The translations under genes and the position numbers were made by a program. Positions 23,415 to 32,585 of a stretch of DNA of 51,077 bases are shown here, one piece after another (the stretch's first letter is position 1; each line of letters begins with the position of its first letter). The notes below the pieces were generated by a model that did not search any database, had not been told where the DNA came from, and saw only the letters and a program-made list of their open reading frames with translations. This DNA comes from CAYWVR01 sp964461715 (GTDB taxonomy: Bacteria > Planctomycetota > Phycisphaerae > FEN-1346). The stretch covers positions 1 through 51,077 of the forward strand of contig CAYWVR010000025.1 of assembly GCA_964461715.1 (NCBI GenBank), read 5' to 3'.

Positions 23415-24322
23415 TGGCGTGGCGGCAGACATGGAACGAGCCGCCCCGGGGACCGCGCCGCGCGAGCCTCTTCGGCATGCGCTCGCCGTGGCAGATGTCG
23501 GCGGTGTCGATCCTGGTGCTGGCGACGGTGGCGGTGTTCCTGCTGGACTGGATGGCGCGGGGGGTGCTGTCGCAGTACGGGGCCCTGACGGTCGTGGACA
23601 CGGTCTACCGGCTCCAGGTCTGGCGTCTCCTGACGTACCAGTTCCTGCACGGCGGGTTCTGGCATATTTTCATCAACATGCTCATCCTGTGGATGCTGGG
23701 GCGGTACCTGGAGGCGGGCCTGGGACGGAAGCAATTCTTCTACCTCTACTTCCTGAGCGGGGTGGTGGGAGGCCTCGCGCAGATCGGGTTCGACTTCGCC
23801 ATGCACGCCCAGTACGGCGTGCAGTGGACGTCGCGGGGGGCGCTCCACTACCTGGAGATGCCGGCGGTCGGCGCGTCGGGGAGCGTCATGGGCGTCCTCA
23901 TGGCCTTCGGGACACTCTATCCGCGTGAGATTCTCTACGTCTTCATCTTCTTCTTCCCGGTGCCCATCGAGGCCCGATGGCTGGCCCTCGGGTACTTCGT
24001 CATCGAGACGATCTATGCGTGGCAGGCCCTCTCGACGGGGGCGATCACGGGGGTGGCCCATGCGGCCCACGCGGGGGGGCTGGTGGTCGGGTTCGTCTGG
24101 ATCAAGTTCGGCCAGGCCATCTACGGGCGTTTGAAGGCCCTCGCCCCGAAGGGAGGCGGCCCGGGTTCGCCGCGCCGCTGGCAGGGCCTCGGCCGCGAGC
24201 CCGCCGAGCGGGCCGAGGTCGACCGCATCCTCGAGAAAATCCACCGTCAGGGCATCGACAGCCTCTCGACCCGCGAGAAGCTCTTCCTCCAGGAGATGTC
24301 CCGCAAGTACCGGAACCGGTGA
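23414..24322 (+). CDS. rhomboid-family intramembrane serine protease
   Basis: This 302-residue protein has six membrane helices between about residues 30 and 235. The catalytic Ser lies in GASGSVMG and the catalytic His in VAHAAHAGG. The family's H-G-G-F-W-H-I-F-I-N-M segment follows helix 1, with the Asn that stabilises the oxyanion. The C-terminal soluble tail (residues about 265-302, ending SLSTREKLFLQEMSRKYR) resembles the helical tail common on bacterial rhomboids. It cleaves membrane-anchored substrates, which cannot be predicted here. It is translationally coupled to the NUDIX gene. Confidence 0.92.
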   Translation: MAWRQTWNEPPRGPRRASLFGMRSPWQMSAVSILVLATVAVFLLDWMARGVLSQYGALTVVDTVYRLQVWRLLTYQFLHGGFWHIFINMLILWMLGRYLEAGLGRKQFFYLYFLSGVVGGLAQIGFDFAMHAQYGVQWTSRGALHYLEMPAVGASGSVMGVLMAFGTLYPREILYVFIFFFPVPIEARWLALGYFVIETIYAWQALSTGAITGVAHAAHAGGLVVGFVWIKFGQAIYGRLKALAPKGGGPGSPRRWQGLGREPAERAEVDRILEKIHRQGIDSLSTREKLFLQEMSRKYRNR

Positions 24323-24352
24323 CGCCGCCGGCCGTGCACGGCAGGGGGACCG

Positions 24353-25816
24353 ATGGCCGTCGAACCGATTGGGACGCGGCTGACGAGCATCGTGGCGACG
24401 CTGGGACCGGCGTCGTCGGATGAGGAGACCCTGGGGCGGATGATCGAGGCGGGCATGGACGTGGCGCGCCTGAACTCCGCCCACGGATGCCCCGAGGAGT
24501 GGGAGGCGCTGCTGGCGACCCTCCGCCGCGCGGCCGAGGCGAAGGGCACGTTCGTCGCGGTGCTCCAGGACCTGGCCGGGCCGAAGCTGCGGCTCCTCGT
24601 GCCGGAGGGCGAGGCGGTCGAGGTCGAGGCGGGGGCGCGCGTGATCCTGGCCCGCACGCTTCGCGATCCGCCCGATCCCCGCACGGTGGCCACGACGTAT
24701 CCTGCCCTGGTCGACGATGCCGCCGAGGGCGAGGCCGTCCTCTTCGGCGACGGGGCCGTGCGCATGCGCGTCGTCGAGCGGACCGGCGACGCCCTGGTCC
24801 TCGAAAGCGAGGACGCCGGCGCGCTCGCCCCCGGCATGGGCCTGAACCTGCCCGACACGACGATCCGCGGGCCGAGCGTCACGGAGAAGGACTGGGCGGA
24901 CCTGGCGTGGGGCCTGGAGCACGAGGTCGATTACGTCGGTCTCTCGTTCGTCCGGAGCGCCGACGAGGTCCGGGCCGTCAAGGAGCGGATCGCCGAGGCG
25001 GGGGCCTCCGCCCGGGTCGTCGCGAAGATCGAGAAGCCCCAGGCCCTCGACGACCTCGGGCGCATCCTCGAAACCGCCGACGCCCTGATGGTGGCCCGGG
25101 GGGACCTGGGCGTCGAGCTGGACCTGGCCCGCGTGCCCATCCTCCAGAAGGAGCTCATTCGGCGCGCGGCCGGGGCGGGCCTGCCCGTCATCACCGCCAC
25201 CCAGATGCTCCAGTCGATGATCCACGAGCCGCGCCCCACGCGGGCCGAGGTCTCCGACGTCGCCAACGCCGTCTTCGACGGGTCCGACGCCCTCATGCTC
25301 TCCGGGGAGACGGCCGTCGGCCGCGACCCGGTGGGCACGGTCCGCGTCATGGATCACGTGATCGATCTGGCGGAGGATTATGCGGAGCGGGCCAAGTGGC
25401 CGGCGCCCGGGACGGACGGACAGCGGTACGTGTGGGCGGAGCGGGCCATCGTCGCGGGGGCCGCACGCATCGCCCACGAGCTCGGCGTCACGCTCGTGGT
25501 GGCCCTGACGCACAGCGGGGCGACGGCGCTGCTCTTGTCGAAGCAGTGGCTCCGGGTCCCCATCCTGGCGATGAGCGACCGCCTCGACACGTGCCGCCGC
25601 ATGGCCCTCTATCGAGGCGTGGTGCCGCTCCATCAGCCGGAAATCCTGGGGCGCGATGACCTGGCGGGGGCCGTCGAGCGGCGGGCCCGTGAGGGGAATT
25701 GGGTTGCCGACGGCGACCGCCTCCTTATAATCAGCGGTCAATTCCCCGGCCAACCCGGCACGACCGACACGCTTCGCGTCGTGACGGTCGGTGCGACGGA
25801 AGGGGCCACCGAATGA
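24353..25816 (+). CDS. pyk: pyruvate kinase
   Basis: This 487-residue enzyme of lower glycolysis converts PEP + ADP to pyruvate + ATP. Domains are the TIM barrel A, the inserted B domain (about 70-165) and the C-terminal regulatory domain. The catalytic Lys is in VAKIEKPQAL. MVARGDLGVEL and ITATQMLQSMI are standard. Two motifs vary: DVARLNSAHG where RLNFSHG is usual, and LQDLAGPKLR where DLQGPKIR is usual. The essential residues R, N, H and K appear kept. GGGGGACCG precedes the ATG at 24353. The stop overlaps the lipoprotein start. Confidence 0.94.
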   Translation: MAVEPIGTRLTSIVATLGPASSDEETLGRMIEAGMDVARLNSAHGCPEEWEALLATLRRAAEAKGTFVAVLQDLAGPKLRLLVPEGEAVEVEAGARVILARTLRDPPDPRTVATTYPALVDDAAEGEAVLFGDGAVRMRVVERTGDALVLESEDAGALAPGMGLNLPDTTIRGPSVTEKDWADLAWGLEHEVDYVGLSFVRSADEVRAVKERIAEAGASARVVAKIEKPQALDDLGRILETADALMVARGDLGVELDLARVPILQKELIRRAAGAGLPVITATQMLQSMIHEPRPTRAEVSDVANAVFDGSDALMLSGETAVGRDPVGTVRVMDHVIDLAEDYAERAKWPAPGTDGQRYVWAERAIVAGAARIAHELGVTLVVALTHSGATALLLSKQWLRVPILAMSDRLDTCRRMALYRGVVPLHQPEILGRDDLAGAVERRAREGNWVADGDRLLIISGQFPGQPGTTDTLRVVTVGATEGATE

Positions 25817-26394
25817 CGCGACATGCCTGGCACATCCTCATGCTTGCGGCTGCCTCCCTCGGCGGATGCACCGCCTCGGAGACCGTCTCGATGGACCTCG
25901 ACAACCCGGCGGTGCTGTCGGAGACGGACGCCGAGACCGCCGAGGAGGTCGCGCGGCGGGTGCTTCGGGAGCTGCGCTTCGAGGTCGTCTATCCGGAGGC
26001 GAGTCCCGGACACCTCGAAACGCGGGGCCTGACCGGGGCCTCGTGGTTCGAGTTCTGGCGGCTGGACACGCCCGCCGACCAGCGGTACGAGTCGAGCTTC
26101 CACACGATCCGCCGGCGCGTGAGCCTCTCGGTCAGCCCCCGCGAGGGCGGCGGGTCGCAGGTCTTCGTCCAGGTGACGAAGGCCCGGCTTGCCCTGGCGT
26201 CGGACGACCCGAGCTACATCGCCCAGCCCTTCACCCTCTACCGCTCCGACGTCCGCAAGACCGCGCGGCCCGACCCTCTGGAGGAGGCGACCGAGCGCGG
26301 CGGGGTGTGGGTCGACCAGGGCCGCGACGGCGTTCTCGAGCAGGAGATTCTCGGCCGCATCGCCGCGGCGGTGCACGGGGCGCCGGCGGAGTAG
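25813..26394 (+). CDS. putative lipoprotein, function unknown
   Basis: This 193-residue protein begins MTRHAWHILMLAAASLGGC. That is a short lipoprotein signal with lipobox L-G-G-C, so the mature protein would start at Cys19 and be anchored to a membrane. The mature part has repeated Thr/Glu-rich and beta-strand segments (FHTIRRRVSLSVSP, QVFVQVTKARLALAS) and matches no family I recognise. The ATG at 25813 overlaps the pyk stop (ATGA), so it is probably co-translated with pyk. A TATAAT at about 25727 inside pyk may add a promoter. Confidence 0.75.
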   Translation: MTRHAWHILMLAAASLGGCTASETVSMDLDNPAVLSETDAETAEEVARRVLRELRFEVVYPEASPGHLETRGLTGASWFEFWRLDTPADQRYESSFHTIRRRVSLSVSPREGGGSQVFVQVTKARLALASDDPSYIAQPFTLYRSDVRKTARPDPLEEATERGGVWVDQGRDGVLEQEILGRIAAAVHGAPAE

Positions 26395-26436
26395 GGGGCG
26401 GCTTCGTCCGGCCCGAACGGCCTGCCGCAAATCGCC

Positions 26437-26465
26437 TTGTACCGTTTGCCGCCCGCCCGTATCAT
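26437..26465 (+). promoter_or_regulatory. promoter of mutS
   Basis: TTGTAC (26437-26442), a 17-nt spacer and TATCAT (26460-26465). The leader would be about 34 nt, with GAGGAG upstream of the ATG at 26506. Confidence 0.6.
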
Positions 26466-26505
26466 CCCTCCGACCGACGGCCCCCTGCGAGGAGCGCTGC
26501 CCGCG

Positions 26506-29103
26506 ATGACCACGCCGGCGATGAAGCAGTTCCGGCGCATCAAGGAGGCGTACCCCGACGCCATCCTCTTCTTTCGGATGGGCGACTTCTACGAACTCTT
26601 CTATGAGGATGCCCGGATCGGCTCCAAGGCCATGGGCATCGCCCTCACGAGCCGCTCCAAGGGCGCCGGCGCCGTGCCCATGTGCGGCGTGCCGTACCAC
26701 GCGGTGGATTCGTACCTGGCGAAGATGATCCGCGCGGGGCATCGCGTCGCCATCTGCGAGCAGATGGAGGACCCGGCCGAGGCCAAGGGCGTCGTCGATC
26801 GCGACGTCGTCCGGGTCGTCACGCCCGGCACGCTCACGGACGACGCGCTCCTGGAGGACAAGGAGAACAACTTCCTGGCGGCGACGGTCGTCGACGGCGG
26901 GGAGGCGGGCTTGGCGTGGGTCGACCTCTCGACGGGCACGTTCCGGTGCCGCGACTGCGCCCCCGGCGAGGTGCTCGACGAGCTGGCGCGCCTTCGGCCG
27001 CGCGAGTGCCTGCTGCCGGAGGGGGCCGAGGAGGCCGCCCCGGACCTCGTCGCCGCCGTCCGCACGGCCACCGGGGCGAGCGTCCTGGAGCGGTCGGCGT
27101 TCGTCTTCGATCGCGGCGAGGGCGAGCGGCTCCTGACGGCCCACTTCGGGACCAAGTCGCTCGACGGCTTCGGCGTCGGCGACCTGGGCCTCGGCATCGC
27201 GGCGGCGGGGGCGGTGATCGACTACCTCGACGAGACCCAGCGGACCCGCCTCGGCCACATCCGGCGCCTCGAGCGCGTCGCTCCGGGTCGATGGCTTTAT
27301 CTCGATGAGACGACGACCCGCAGCCTCGAGCTCGTCGAGACCCTCCGCGACCGCCGCCGCGAGCACAGTCTGCTGGGCGTCCTCGATCGGACCGAGACGG
27401 CGGCCGGCGGGCGGCTCCTGCGGCAATGGGTCCTCTATCCGCTCGCCCGGACCGACGAGATCCGGGCGAGGCTGGAGGCCGTCGAGGAGCTGGTCCGGGC
27501 GCGCGAGCTGCGCGAGGCCCTGGCCGCTCTCCTGGCCGAGACGGCCGACGTCGAGCGGATCACCGGCCGCGCCGCCACCGGCCGGGCCTCGCCGCGCGAC
27601 CTGGGGGCCCTGGCCCGGACGCTGGCCCGGCTCCCCGCGATGAAAGCGAAGCTGGCGGCGCGCCGGAGCGCGGAGCTCGCGCGCCTCGAGCGCGAGATCG
27701 ACCTGATGGGCGATTTGAGGGAGGTCCTCGACGCCGCGATCGCCGACGAAGCCCCGGCGCGCGTGAGCGACGGGGGCGTCATCCGGGCGGGCTACGCCGA
27801 GGAGCTGGACCGACTGCGCGACGTCTCCTCGAACGGGGCCCATTGGCTCGCCGAGTTCCAGGCCCGCGAGGTCGGGCGGACGGGCATCCCCACCCTCAAG
27901 GTCGGATTCAATAAGGTGTTTGGGTATTATATCGAGATCACCCACGCCCACGCCGACCGCGTGCCCGCCGACTATGTCCGCAAGCAGACCCTCAAGAACG
28001 CCGAGCGGTATATCACGCCGGAGCTCAAGGAGCACGAGGTCGAGGTCCTCGGGGCCGAGGAGAAGGCCCGGGCCCTCGAAGCGAGGCTCTTCGCCCAGGT
28101 CCGCGACCGGGTCGCCGGCGAGGTCCCGCGCCTCCAGGGGACGGCCGCGGCGCTCGCCGCCGTCGACGCCCTCGTGAACCTGGCGCGCGTCGCCGGCGAG
28201 CGCGGCTACGTGAAGCCCGAGATCGTCGAGGAACCGGTCCTCAAAATCACCGACGGCCGCCACCCCGTCCTCGAGCAGGTCCTTGGCTCGGAGTTCGTCC
28301 CGAACGACACGCACCTCGGCGGCGAGGCCGCCCGCATCGGCATCATCACCGGCCCGAACATGGCGGGCAAGTCCACCTACATCCGGCAGACCGCCCTGGT
28401 GGCCCTGATGGCCCACGTCGGGTCGTGGGTGCCGGCCCGGGCGGCGCGCGTGGGCCTCGTGGACCGGCTCTTCACGCGCGTGGGGGCGGCCGACGAGCTG
28501 GCCCGCGGACGCTCCACCTTCATGGTCGAGATGACCGAGACCGCCAACATCCTTAACAACGCCACCGACCGCAGTCTCGTCATCCTCGACGAGGTGGGTC
28601 GCGGGACGAGCACCTTCGACGGCGTCGCCCTGGCGTGGGCTGTGACGGAGCACCTCGCCCGCGCGACCGCCTGCCGCACCCTCTTCGCCACCCACTACCA
28701 CGAACTCACGGAGCTCGCCGACGTCCTCGAAAGCGTCGCGAACTCGAACGTCGCCGTCCGCGAGTGGCAGGACCAGGTCGTGTTTCTCCACAAGATTCTC
28801 CCGGGCGGCACGGACAAGAGCTACGGGGTCCACGTCGCCCGGCTCGCCGGCGTCCCGCGCGAGGTCGTGGCGCGGGCGACGGAGATTCTCGCGGAGCTCG
28901 AATCGGCCCACGTCGACGCGGAGGGCCGCCCGCGCATCGCGTCCGTCGCGCCGGCGGCGGAAGCGCGGCCGCGCGACGTCCAACTCTCGTTCTTCGCCGA
29001 GGCCGACGCCGCCCTGGCCGCCGAGCTCCGCCGCCTCGATCTCGAGCGCATGACACCCCTGGACGCCCTCGACAAGCTCCGCGAGTTGAAGGAGGGACTC
29101 TGA
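26506..29103 (+). CDS. mutS: DNA mismatch repair protein MutS
   Basis: This 865-residue ATPase clamp recognises base mismatches and recruits MutL (absent here). Domain I contains the mismatch-reading F-Y-E in RMGDFYELFYEDA near residue 20. The connector, lever and clamp regions follow. The C-terminal ATPase has Walker A GPNMAGKST and Walker B ILDEVGRGTSTFDG. Length is normal for MutS1. The ATG at 26506 is chosen because the longer reading would overlap the -35/-10 and adds no family sequence. GAGGAG lies upstream at about 12 nt, rather far. Confidence 0.96.
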   Translation: MTTPAMKQFRRIKEAYPDAILFFRMGDFYELFYEDARIGSKAMGIALTSRSKGAGAVPMCGVPYHAVDSYLAKMIRAGHRVAICEQMEDPAEAKGVVDRDVVRVVTPGTLTDDALLEDKENNFLAATVVDGGEAGLAWVDLSTGTFRCRDCAPGEVLDELARLRPRECLLPEGAEEAAPDLVAAVRTATGASVLERSAFVFDRGEGERLLTAHFGTKSLDGFGVGDLGLGIAAAGAVIDYLDETQRTRLGHIRRLERVAPGRWLYLDETTTRSLELVETLRDRRREHSLLGVLDRTETAAGGRLLRQWVLYPLARTDEIRARLEAVEELVRARELREALAALLAETADVERITGRAATGRASPRDLGALARTLARLPAMKAKLAARRSAELARLEREIDLMGDLREVLDAAIADEAPARVSDGGVIRAGYAEELDRLRDVSSNGAHWLAEFQAREVGRTGIPTLKVGFNKVFGYYIEITHAHADRVPADYVRKQTLKNAERYITPELKEHEVEVLGAEEKARALEARLFAQVRDRVAGEVPRLQGTAAALAAVDALVNLARVAGERGYVKPEIVEEPVLKITDGRHPVLEQVLGSEFVPNDTHLGGEAARIGIITGPNMAGKSTYIRQTALVALMAHVGSWVPARAARVGLVDRLFTRVGAADELARGRSTFMVEMTETANILNNATDRSLVILDEVGRGTSTFDGVALAWAVTEHLARATACRTLFATHYHELTELADVLESVANSNVAVREWQDQVVFLHKILPGGTDKSYGVHVARLAGVPREVVARATEILAELESAHVDAEGRPRIASVAPAAEARPRDVQLSFFAEADAALAAELRRLDLERMTPLDALDKLRELKEGL

Positions 29104-29201
29104 CGGAGGCGCGCAGCGAGCGCGCGGGCGGGACCGTACGCTGCGCATCGCCCGGCTCCGTGCGTACACGTCCCGGGGGAACCGTCCGCGAGGAGCGACC
29201 T

Positions 29202-30116
29202 ATGAGACGCCTCCTGCCGTTCGTCTTGGCTCTGGTCATCGCCGGCGCCGCCGTCGCGGCCGCCCCGCAGAAACCCGAAGGTCCCGCGAGCGAGAATGAT
29301 CGCCGCGTGCCCCTGCGCCTCAGCCGCGGGGCCCTCCTGGCCGCCGTCAAGATCGGCGGCGAGAACGCGGGCCTCTTTCTTCTCGACACCGGTTCGGTCA
29401 CCAACGTCGTCGACGCGGCGGTCGCGGCGCGCCTCGAACTGCCCGTCCTCCGGCCGGAGGCGTCGGTGCACGGCGGCATGGGCTCGGCTGCGGGCGACGT
29501 GCGCCGGATTGAGAGCCTCGATGTCGGCCCGCTGAAGCTCGGGGCCCACGGCGCCATGGTCGTGGACCTTTCGCCGATCCAGTCCGTCTTCGGGACGAGG
29601 CTGGGCGGCGTGCTGGGCGCGCCGGTGTGGGCGCGACACGTGGTGACGCTGGAGGCGGGGCGGCGTCGCCTGACGATCCACGACCGCGCCACGTTCACGC
29701 CCCCCGAGGAAGACCCCGTCACGCTCGAAGTCATCGATAAGCGTCCCTATATCCACGTCGCCTTCGACGGACGCGACGCGGGCCTCGCGATGCTCGACAC
29801 AGGCACCACCGCCCCGATGATCCTCGAACCCACCTGGGCCGCCAAGAACGAGGACGTCCTCGTTGGCCGGAAGCGCGGCGGGAGCGTGACGGGCGTGGGC
29901 GGCACGCGGACGCTGGTGACCGGCCGCATCCGAGCGGTCCGCCTCTTCGGCCGCACGCTGCGCGGCGTCGAGGCGAACGTGGCCCTCGGCCCGTTGCCGG
30001 AGGGCCCCCCGCCGCCCTACGTCGCCCTGGTTGGCACGGGCCTGCTGTCGCGCTTCCGTGTGACGCTCGACTACCAGGCCGGGAAGGTCTGGGCGAAGCC
30101 CGCGGGCCGGCGGTGA
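29202..30116 (+). CDS. exported protein with two retropepsin-like aspartyl protease domains
   Basis: This 304-residue protein has a cleavable signal peptide (about 1-21, ending AVAAA). Two copies of the D-T-G motif follow: LFLLDTGSVTNVVD near residue 65 and LAMLDTGTTAPMIL near 200, each followed by a G-rich flap-like region. Such a tandem could supply both catalytic Asp residues of one active site inside a monomer, like pepsin. Substrate unknown. The ATG at 29202 has GAGGAGCG upstream. It lies 98 nt after mutS on the same strand, with no clear promoter between. Confidence 0.78.
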   Translation: MRRLLPFVLALVIAGAAVAAAPQKPEGPASENDRRVPLRLSRGALLAAVKIGGENAGLFLLDTGSVTNVVDAAVAARLELPVLRPEASVHGGMGSAAGDVRRIESLDVGPLKLGAHGAMVVDLSPIQSVFGTRLGGVLGAPVWARHVVTLEAGRRRLTIHDRATFTPPEEDPVTLEVIDKRPYIHVAFDGRDAGLAMLDTGTTAPMILEPTWAAKNEDVLVGRKRGGSVTGVGGTRTLVTGRIRAVRLFGRTLRGVEANVALGPLPEGPPPPYVALVGTGLLSRFRVTLDYQAGKVWAKPAGRR

Positions 30117-30126
30117 CGGCTTTGTG

Positions 30127-30155
30127 TTGACACGGCCCCGCCGTTCGGCCAGAAT
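30127..30155 (+). promoter_or_regulatory. promoter of the STAS gene pair
   Basis: TTGACA (30127-30132, exact consensus), a 17-nt spacer and CAGAAT (30150-30155). The leader is about 55 nt and carries CAGGAG upstream of the ATG at 30217. Confidence 0.65.
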
Positions 30156-30216
30156 GTCCGCACCGGGGCGGGGGGGAGCGCGCCTCCGGCGATCTGCGGA
30201 CCAGGAGTCCAACGCC

Positions 30217-30582
30217 ATGACGACCGACCAGTTTTTCGGGACGAAGGAGGTCGACGGAGTCACCATCGTCGTCTTCCGACAAGCTCAGATTCTCGACGCC
30301 GTCACGATCGAGCGGCTCTCGGCGGGCCTGAAGGACCTCCTCGACGGGGCGGAGTCCAAGCAATTCATCTTCGATTTTTCGCAAGTCAACTATCTTTCAT
30401 CAAGCGCGCTTGGCATGCTCATCGGCCTCCAGCGCCGCGTGGTCCAGCCCGGCGGAAGCCTTAAGCTCTCCGGTATCCGCGAGGACATCATGGAGGTCTT
30501 CCGCATCACCAAGCTCGACACGGTCTTTGACATCTACCGCGACATCCCCTCCGCGCTCGAGGCCTTCCGGGGGAAACGCTGA
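30217..30582 (+). CDS. STAS-domain protein, anti-sigma factor antagonist-like
   Basis: This 121-residue single STAS domain is like SpoIIAA/RsbV. The loop that carries the phosphorylated Ser is N-Y-L-S-S-S-A-L-G-M-L near residue 65. Such proteins free a sigma factor by binding its kinase/anti-sigma factor when not phosphorylated. No RsbW-like kinase or sigma gene is nearby, so the partner is elsewhere. A second, diverged STAS gene follows after 10 nt. CAGGAG precedes the ATG at 30217. Confidence 0.87.
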   Translation: MTTDQFFGTKEVDGVTIVVFRQAQILDAVTIERLSAGLKDLLDGAESKQFIFDFSQVNYLSSSALGMLIGLQRRVVQPGGSLKLSGIREDIMEVFRITKLDTVFDIYRDIPSALEAFRGKR

Positions 30583-30592
30583 GCCAAGGGCC

Positions 30593-30967
30593 ATGGCCGA
30601 CCGCACGTCCGACCCGCTCGTCCGAATCCGCGCCGAGGGACTCGTCCAGGTCCTCGCGGTCCGGCCGGGACCCGTCCGCGCCGCCGACGCCATCGCGGGC
30701 CTCGGCCACGACCTGCGCCGGGCCATCGAGGCGAGCGACCGCGACCGGTTCGTCCTCGACCTGTCGGAGGTGACGTACCTGACGAGCGCGGCCCTGGGCC
30801 TGGTGATCAACCTCCACGCCCACCTCCAGGCCCGCGGCTACGCGCTGGCCGTCGTCGCGCCGCCCGGCGAGGTGGCCGAGGTCTTCGCCCACACGCGCCT
30901 CGGCGAGGTGATACCCGTCTACGCGCGCCTCGACGCCGCCCTTGACGCCGTCGGGTGCGACGGCTGA
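30593..30967 (+). CDS. second STAS-domain protein
   Basis: This 124-residue single STAS domain has phospho-site loop V-T-Y-L-T-S-A-A-L-G-L-V. The central Ser is kept, while the residues beside it differ from the upstream paralogue (T-S-A instead of S-S-S). FVLDLSEVTYL and the C-terminal helix match the fold. Start at ATG 30593, with CCAAGGG upstream. The tandem may bind different partners or act together. Whether it is phosphorylated cannot be told from sequence. Confidence 0.8.
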   Translation: MADRTSDPLVRIRAEGLVQVLAVRPGPVRAADAIAGLGHDLRRAIEASDRDRFVLDLSEVTYLTSAALGLVINLHAHLQARGYALAVVAPPGEVAEVFAHTRLGEVIPVYARLDAALDAVGCDG

Positions 30968-30998
30968 GCGCCGCGGACGGGGGCCGCACGGGGGGCCC

Positions 30999-32585
30999 AT
31001 GACCTGCGACTGGACGATCCGCGGCGGGACGCTCATCGACTCGGGCGGGGCCCGAGTCGGCGACCTGGCGATCGGCGGCGGACACATCGTCCGCGCCGGC
31101 GGAACGCTCGAACCCGGCCGCCGGGACCTCGATGCCTCGGGCCGGGTCGTCGCCCCCGGCTTCATCGACCTCCACACCCACAGCGAGTTTGCCGCCCTCG
31201 TCTACCCGCGGGCCGAGAGCAAAGTCCTGGCGGGCGTCACGACCGACGTCTCCGGAAACTGCGGGTTGAGCCCGTTCCCGCTGGCGGGGGAATTCCGGGC
31301 CCGCCGCGTCGACCAGTGGCGGCCCTACGGGCTCGTCGTCGACTGGTCGAGCCCGGCCGAGTACTTCGCCCGTCTCGAGGCCGCGCCCTCGAGTGTCAAC
31401 CGGGCCGTCCTCGCGGGTCACGGCACGATCCGGGCCGCCGTCGTGGGGTACGCCGACCGGCCGACCGACGCCGCCGAGAGGCGGGCCATGCGACGACTTT
31501 TGGCGGAGGCCCTCGAAGCCGGGGCGGTGGGCCTCTCGTCCGGGCTCATCTACCCGCCCGGCTGCTACGCCGACGTCGCGGAGCTCGCGGACCTGGCGTC
31601 CGTGGCCGCCGCGGCCGGGGGGTTCTACTCGAGCCACATCCGAGACGAGGGCGATGCGCTCCTCGAAAGCGTCGACGAATTCCTCGACACGGTGCGCCGT
31701 GCGGGCGTCCGGGGGCAGCTCAGCCACCTGAAGGCCTCCGGCCGCCGCAACTGGCCCAAGATGGCCGACGCGATCGCGCGCCTGCGAGCCGCGAGGGACG
31801 CAGGCCTCGCCGTCACCGCCGACCGGTACCCGTACCTGGCGAGCATGACGGACCTCGATTCGATGCTTCTTCCGAGCTGGGCCGTCGAGGGCGGCCGCGA
31901 GGCGGAGCTCGCGCGCCTGGCCGACCCCGAGACCCGCACCCGGCTCGCCGCCTGTGTCCGCGAACGGAACCCCGAGGCGGACGCCTTCGACCGGATCCGC
32001 ATCGCCGCCGCGGGCGACGTGTCCGAGGCTGCCGGCCGGACGCTCCGTCAGTGGGGCGACGCGCAGGGCCGCGACCCCGTCGAGGCGGCCTTCGACCTGA
32101 TCTCCGCGACCGAGGCCCAGGCCAGCGCGATCAAGTTCTCGATGGACGAGGCGAACCTGCGGGCGGTCCTCGCCGAGCCGTACGTCGCGGTCGGCTCGGA
32201 CGCGGGCCTCCGCCGTCTGCCCGAGCCGGACGAGACCGACCGCCGCAGCGTCCCGCACCCGCGGGCCTACGGGACGCCCGCGCGGTTCCTCGGTACGTAC
32301 GTGCGGGAGGCGGGCCTGATGGACTGGCCGGAGGCGATCCGGCGGCTCACGGCGCTGCCCGCCGAGGTGCTGGGCGCCCGGGACATCGGCCGGTTGGCCG
32401 AGGGGACGTGGGCGGACGTGGTCGTCTTCGACCCGGCGCGGATCGCGGACCGGGCAACGTATGAGCATCCGTGGACCCCGCCCGAGGGGGTCGACGACGT
32501 CTTCGTCGCGGGGGAGCGCGTCGTCTCGGGCGGCGCCCACACCGGCTGCACCCCCGGCCGCGTCATCCGCGGGAGGGGCACATGA
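30999..32585 (+). CDS. amidohydrolase, N-acyl-D-amino-acid deacylase-like
   Basis: This is a 528-residue metal-dependent hydrolase of the D-aminoacylase group. GFIDLHTHSEF carries the H-x-H metal ligands (about residues 61-63). SGNCGLSP matches the family Cys-containing metal site. YSSHIRDEG and GQLSHLKASG supply further His ligands, and VGSDAGL carries the catalytic Asp. Members remove acyl groups from N-acyl-D-amino acids; exact substrate is inferred. Start at ATG 30999, chosen where the urease-alpha-like beta domain begins. The stop overlaps the comEC start (ATGA). Confidence 0.83.
   Translation: MTCDWTIRGGTLIDSGGARVGDLAIGGGHIVRAGGTLEPGRRDLDASGRVVAPGFIDLHTHSEFAALVYPRAESKVLAGVTTDVSGNCGLSPFPLAGEFRARRVDQWRPYGLVVDWSSPAEYFARLEAAPSSVNRAVLAGHGTIRAAVVGYADRPTDAAERRAMRRLLAEALEAGAVGLSSGLIYPPGCYADVAELADLASVAAAAGGFYSSHIRDEGDALLESVDEFLDTVRRAGVRGQLSHLKASGRRNWPKMADAIARLRAARDAGLAVTADRYPYLASMTDLDSMLLPSWAVEGGREAELARLADPETRTRLAACVRERNPEADAFDRIRIAAAGDVSEAAGRTLRQWGDAQGRDPVEAAFDLISATEAQASAIKFSMDEANLRAVLAEPYVAVGSDAGLRRLPEPDETDRRSVPHPRAYGTPARFLGTYVREAGLMDWPEAIRRLTALPAEVLGARDIGRLAEGTWADVVVFDPARIADRATYEHPWTPPEGVDDVFVAGERVVSGGAHTGCTPGRVIRGRGT

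Noticed and set aside
25738..29169. 1143-residue open frame on the minus strand
   Set aside because: Exactly opposite pyk, the lipoprotein and mutS; its composition mirrors codon position bias and no family is recognisable.
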